21,757 bases of DNA, taken from Deltaproteobacteria bacterium UBA5799. Lineage in GTDB: Bacteria; Desulfobacterota; GWC2-55-46. Below the pieces are notes generated by a model. That model searched no databases. It was not told the DNA's origin and saw only the letters and a list, made by a program, of their open reading frames with translations. Of the stretch, positions 21,362-21,757 are shown in pieces (position 1 is the stretch's first letter; every line of letters begins with the position of its first letter). The stretch spans positions 1 through 21,757 of the forward strand of contig DIDN01000059.1 in assembly GCA_002418185.1 (NCBI GenBank), given 5' to 3'. A program made the translations under genes and the position numbers.

Positions 21362-21757
21362 ACTGATGCTCCGGCGCCTGGCGAGCCGGGCTCGCCTTCA
21401 ATCCGGCGGATTTTCTATTTTCAGTGGATTTTTGAATTCATTGAACGAGGCATGACCTGTGTATGTATACCGGATGCCCAAGCCTCAGGCCGGATTTTAA
21501 AGGTAGCATATTACACAGGTACAGACAAGCTCTTTACCTCCTTCCCGGGCTAGCCAGGGAGGCCGTGATAATCTGGCGCTCAAATGGAATTAATTATGTT
21601 TCAGAATTAAAATATGTTTCATATGCGCAACCTATTTAAAAGTACCTATTTTATCTTAGGAAAACAATGAATTGTTAACTGGTGTTTCAGCCTGGAAACA
21701 TTGAGAATTGACGCTGAATTTATCTTCCTATAAAAAAGAAAAGCAATTTCAGGCAGT
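21362..21757. other. Right-end intergenic region without a recognisable gene
   Basis: I see no convincing coding region in these ~396 bp. Next to ybaL there is a GC-rich hairpin (GGCGAGC / GCTCGCC, 21380-21396) in its 5' leader and a 13-nt palindrome AATCCGGCGGATT (21400-21412). From about 21580 to the end composition shifts sharply to AT. That part contains TATGTTTCA twice (21595-21603, 21613-21621), a further TGTTTCA (21683-21689) and an inverted GGAAACA (21694-21700). This is compatible with a promoter or regulatory region for a gene beyond the edge, or with acquired DNA; neither can be decided here. Confidence 0.5.
21380..21396 (-). other. Hairpin in the ybaL leader
   Basis: A 7-bp perfect stem GGCGAGC (21380-21386) / GCTCGCC (21390-21396) encloses a 3-nt loop. 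It ends 19 bp upstream of the ybaL ATG, just before the weak GGAG ribosome site. It could influence translation of the antiporter, or be incidental in GC-rich DNA. It has no T run on either side, so it is not an intrinsic terminator. Confidence 0.4.

Noticed and set aside
21708..21734. TTGACG and TATAAA at the right edge as a promoter
   Set aside because: The spacer is only 15 bp and no downstream gene is visible to support it.
1..21757. CRISPR arrays, tRNA/rRNA genes, transposases, integrases, defence or toxin-antitoxin genes
   Set aside because: I looked through both strands and saw no repeat-spacer arrays, cloverleaf-like tRNA sequences, rRNA motifs or relevant protein signatures.

Overview
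This is a GC-rich chromosomal segment from a Gram-negative (diderm) bacterium. A type II secretion system, a TolC/RND tripartite pump and a periplasmic zinc-binding protein all imply an outer membrane. Coding regions use many AGG (Arg) and ATA (Ile) codons despite the high GC, which I associate with uncultured deltaproteobacterial or Nitrospirota-like lineages. That affiliation is an impression only; no rRNA or marker gene is present.

Layout. (1) Positions 1-7705 hold a type II secretion (general secretory pathway) locus split into two divergent arms. The minus arm runs from a LuxR/NarL-type regulator with a degenerate receiver domain to gspC and gspD, with gspD running off the left edge. The plus arm is gspG-H-I-J-K-L-M: the major pseudopilin, four minor pseudopilins and the two inner-membrane assembly-platform proteins. 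gspE, gspF and the prepilin peptidase are not in the window. (2) Positions 7706-10690, minus strand, are a zinc-uptake operon: a Fur-family regulator (probably zur), znuA, znuC and znuB. A perfect 8+8 bp palindrome fills the spacer of the operon promoter, and the predicted transcript starts at or next to the zur start codon. (3) Positions 10722-17073, plus strand, are a multidrug-type efflux operon: TetR repressor, TolC-like outer-membrane factor, lipoprotein membrane-fusion adaptor and an HAE1-type RND pump, driven by a near-consensus sigma70 promoter with an inverted repeat over its -10/start region. (4) Positions 17116-17230 are a short intergenic element with imperfect terminal inverted repeats. 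(5) Next come a cytoplasmic CapA-family metallophosphatase-like gene and a 72-residue DUF1858 protein that has its own promoter and a strong intrinsic terminator. (6) On the minus strand, a YbaL-type Kef cation/proton antiporter precedes a tandem universal stress protein. (7) The last ~400 bp hold no recognisable gene and are AT-rich from about 21580.

How the genes work together. The T2SS genes build the periplasm-spanning secretion machine. The znu genes import zinc under local Zur control. The TetR-OMF-MFP-RND operon is a self-contained, repressor-controlled efflux system. The YbaL/Usp pair looks like a stress or ion-homeostasis unit. All gene families are known. The least ordinary signals are regulatory or architectural: the pseudo-receiver regulator beside the T2SS, the operator-in-spacer leaderless Zur promoter, the 52-residue GspH leader, and the terminal-inverted-repeat element. 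I found no convincing wholly new multi-gene system.
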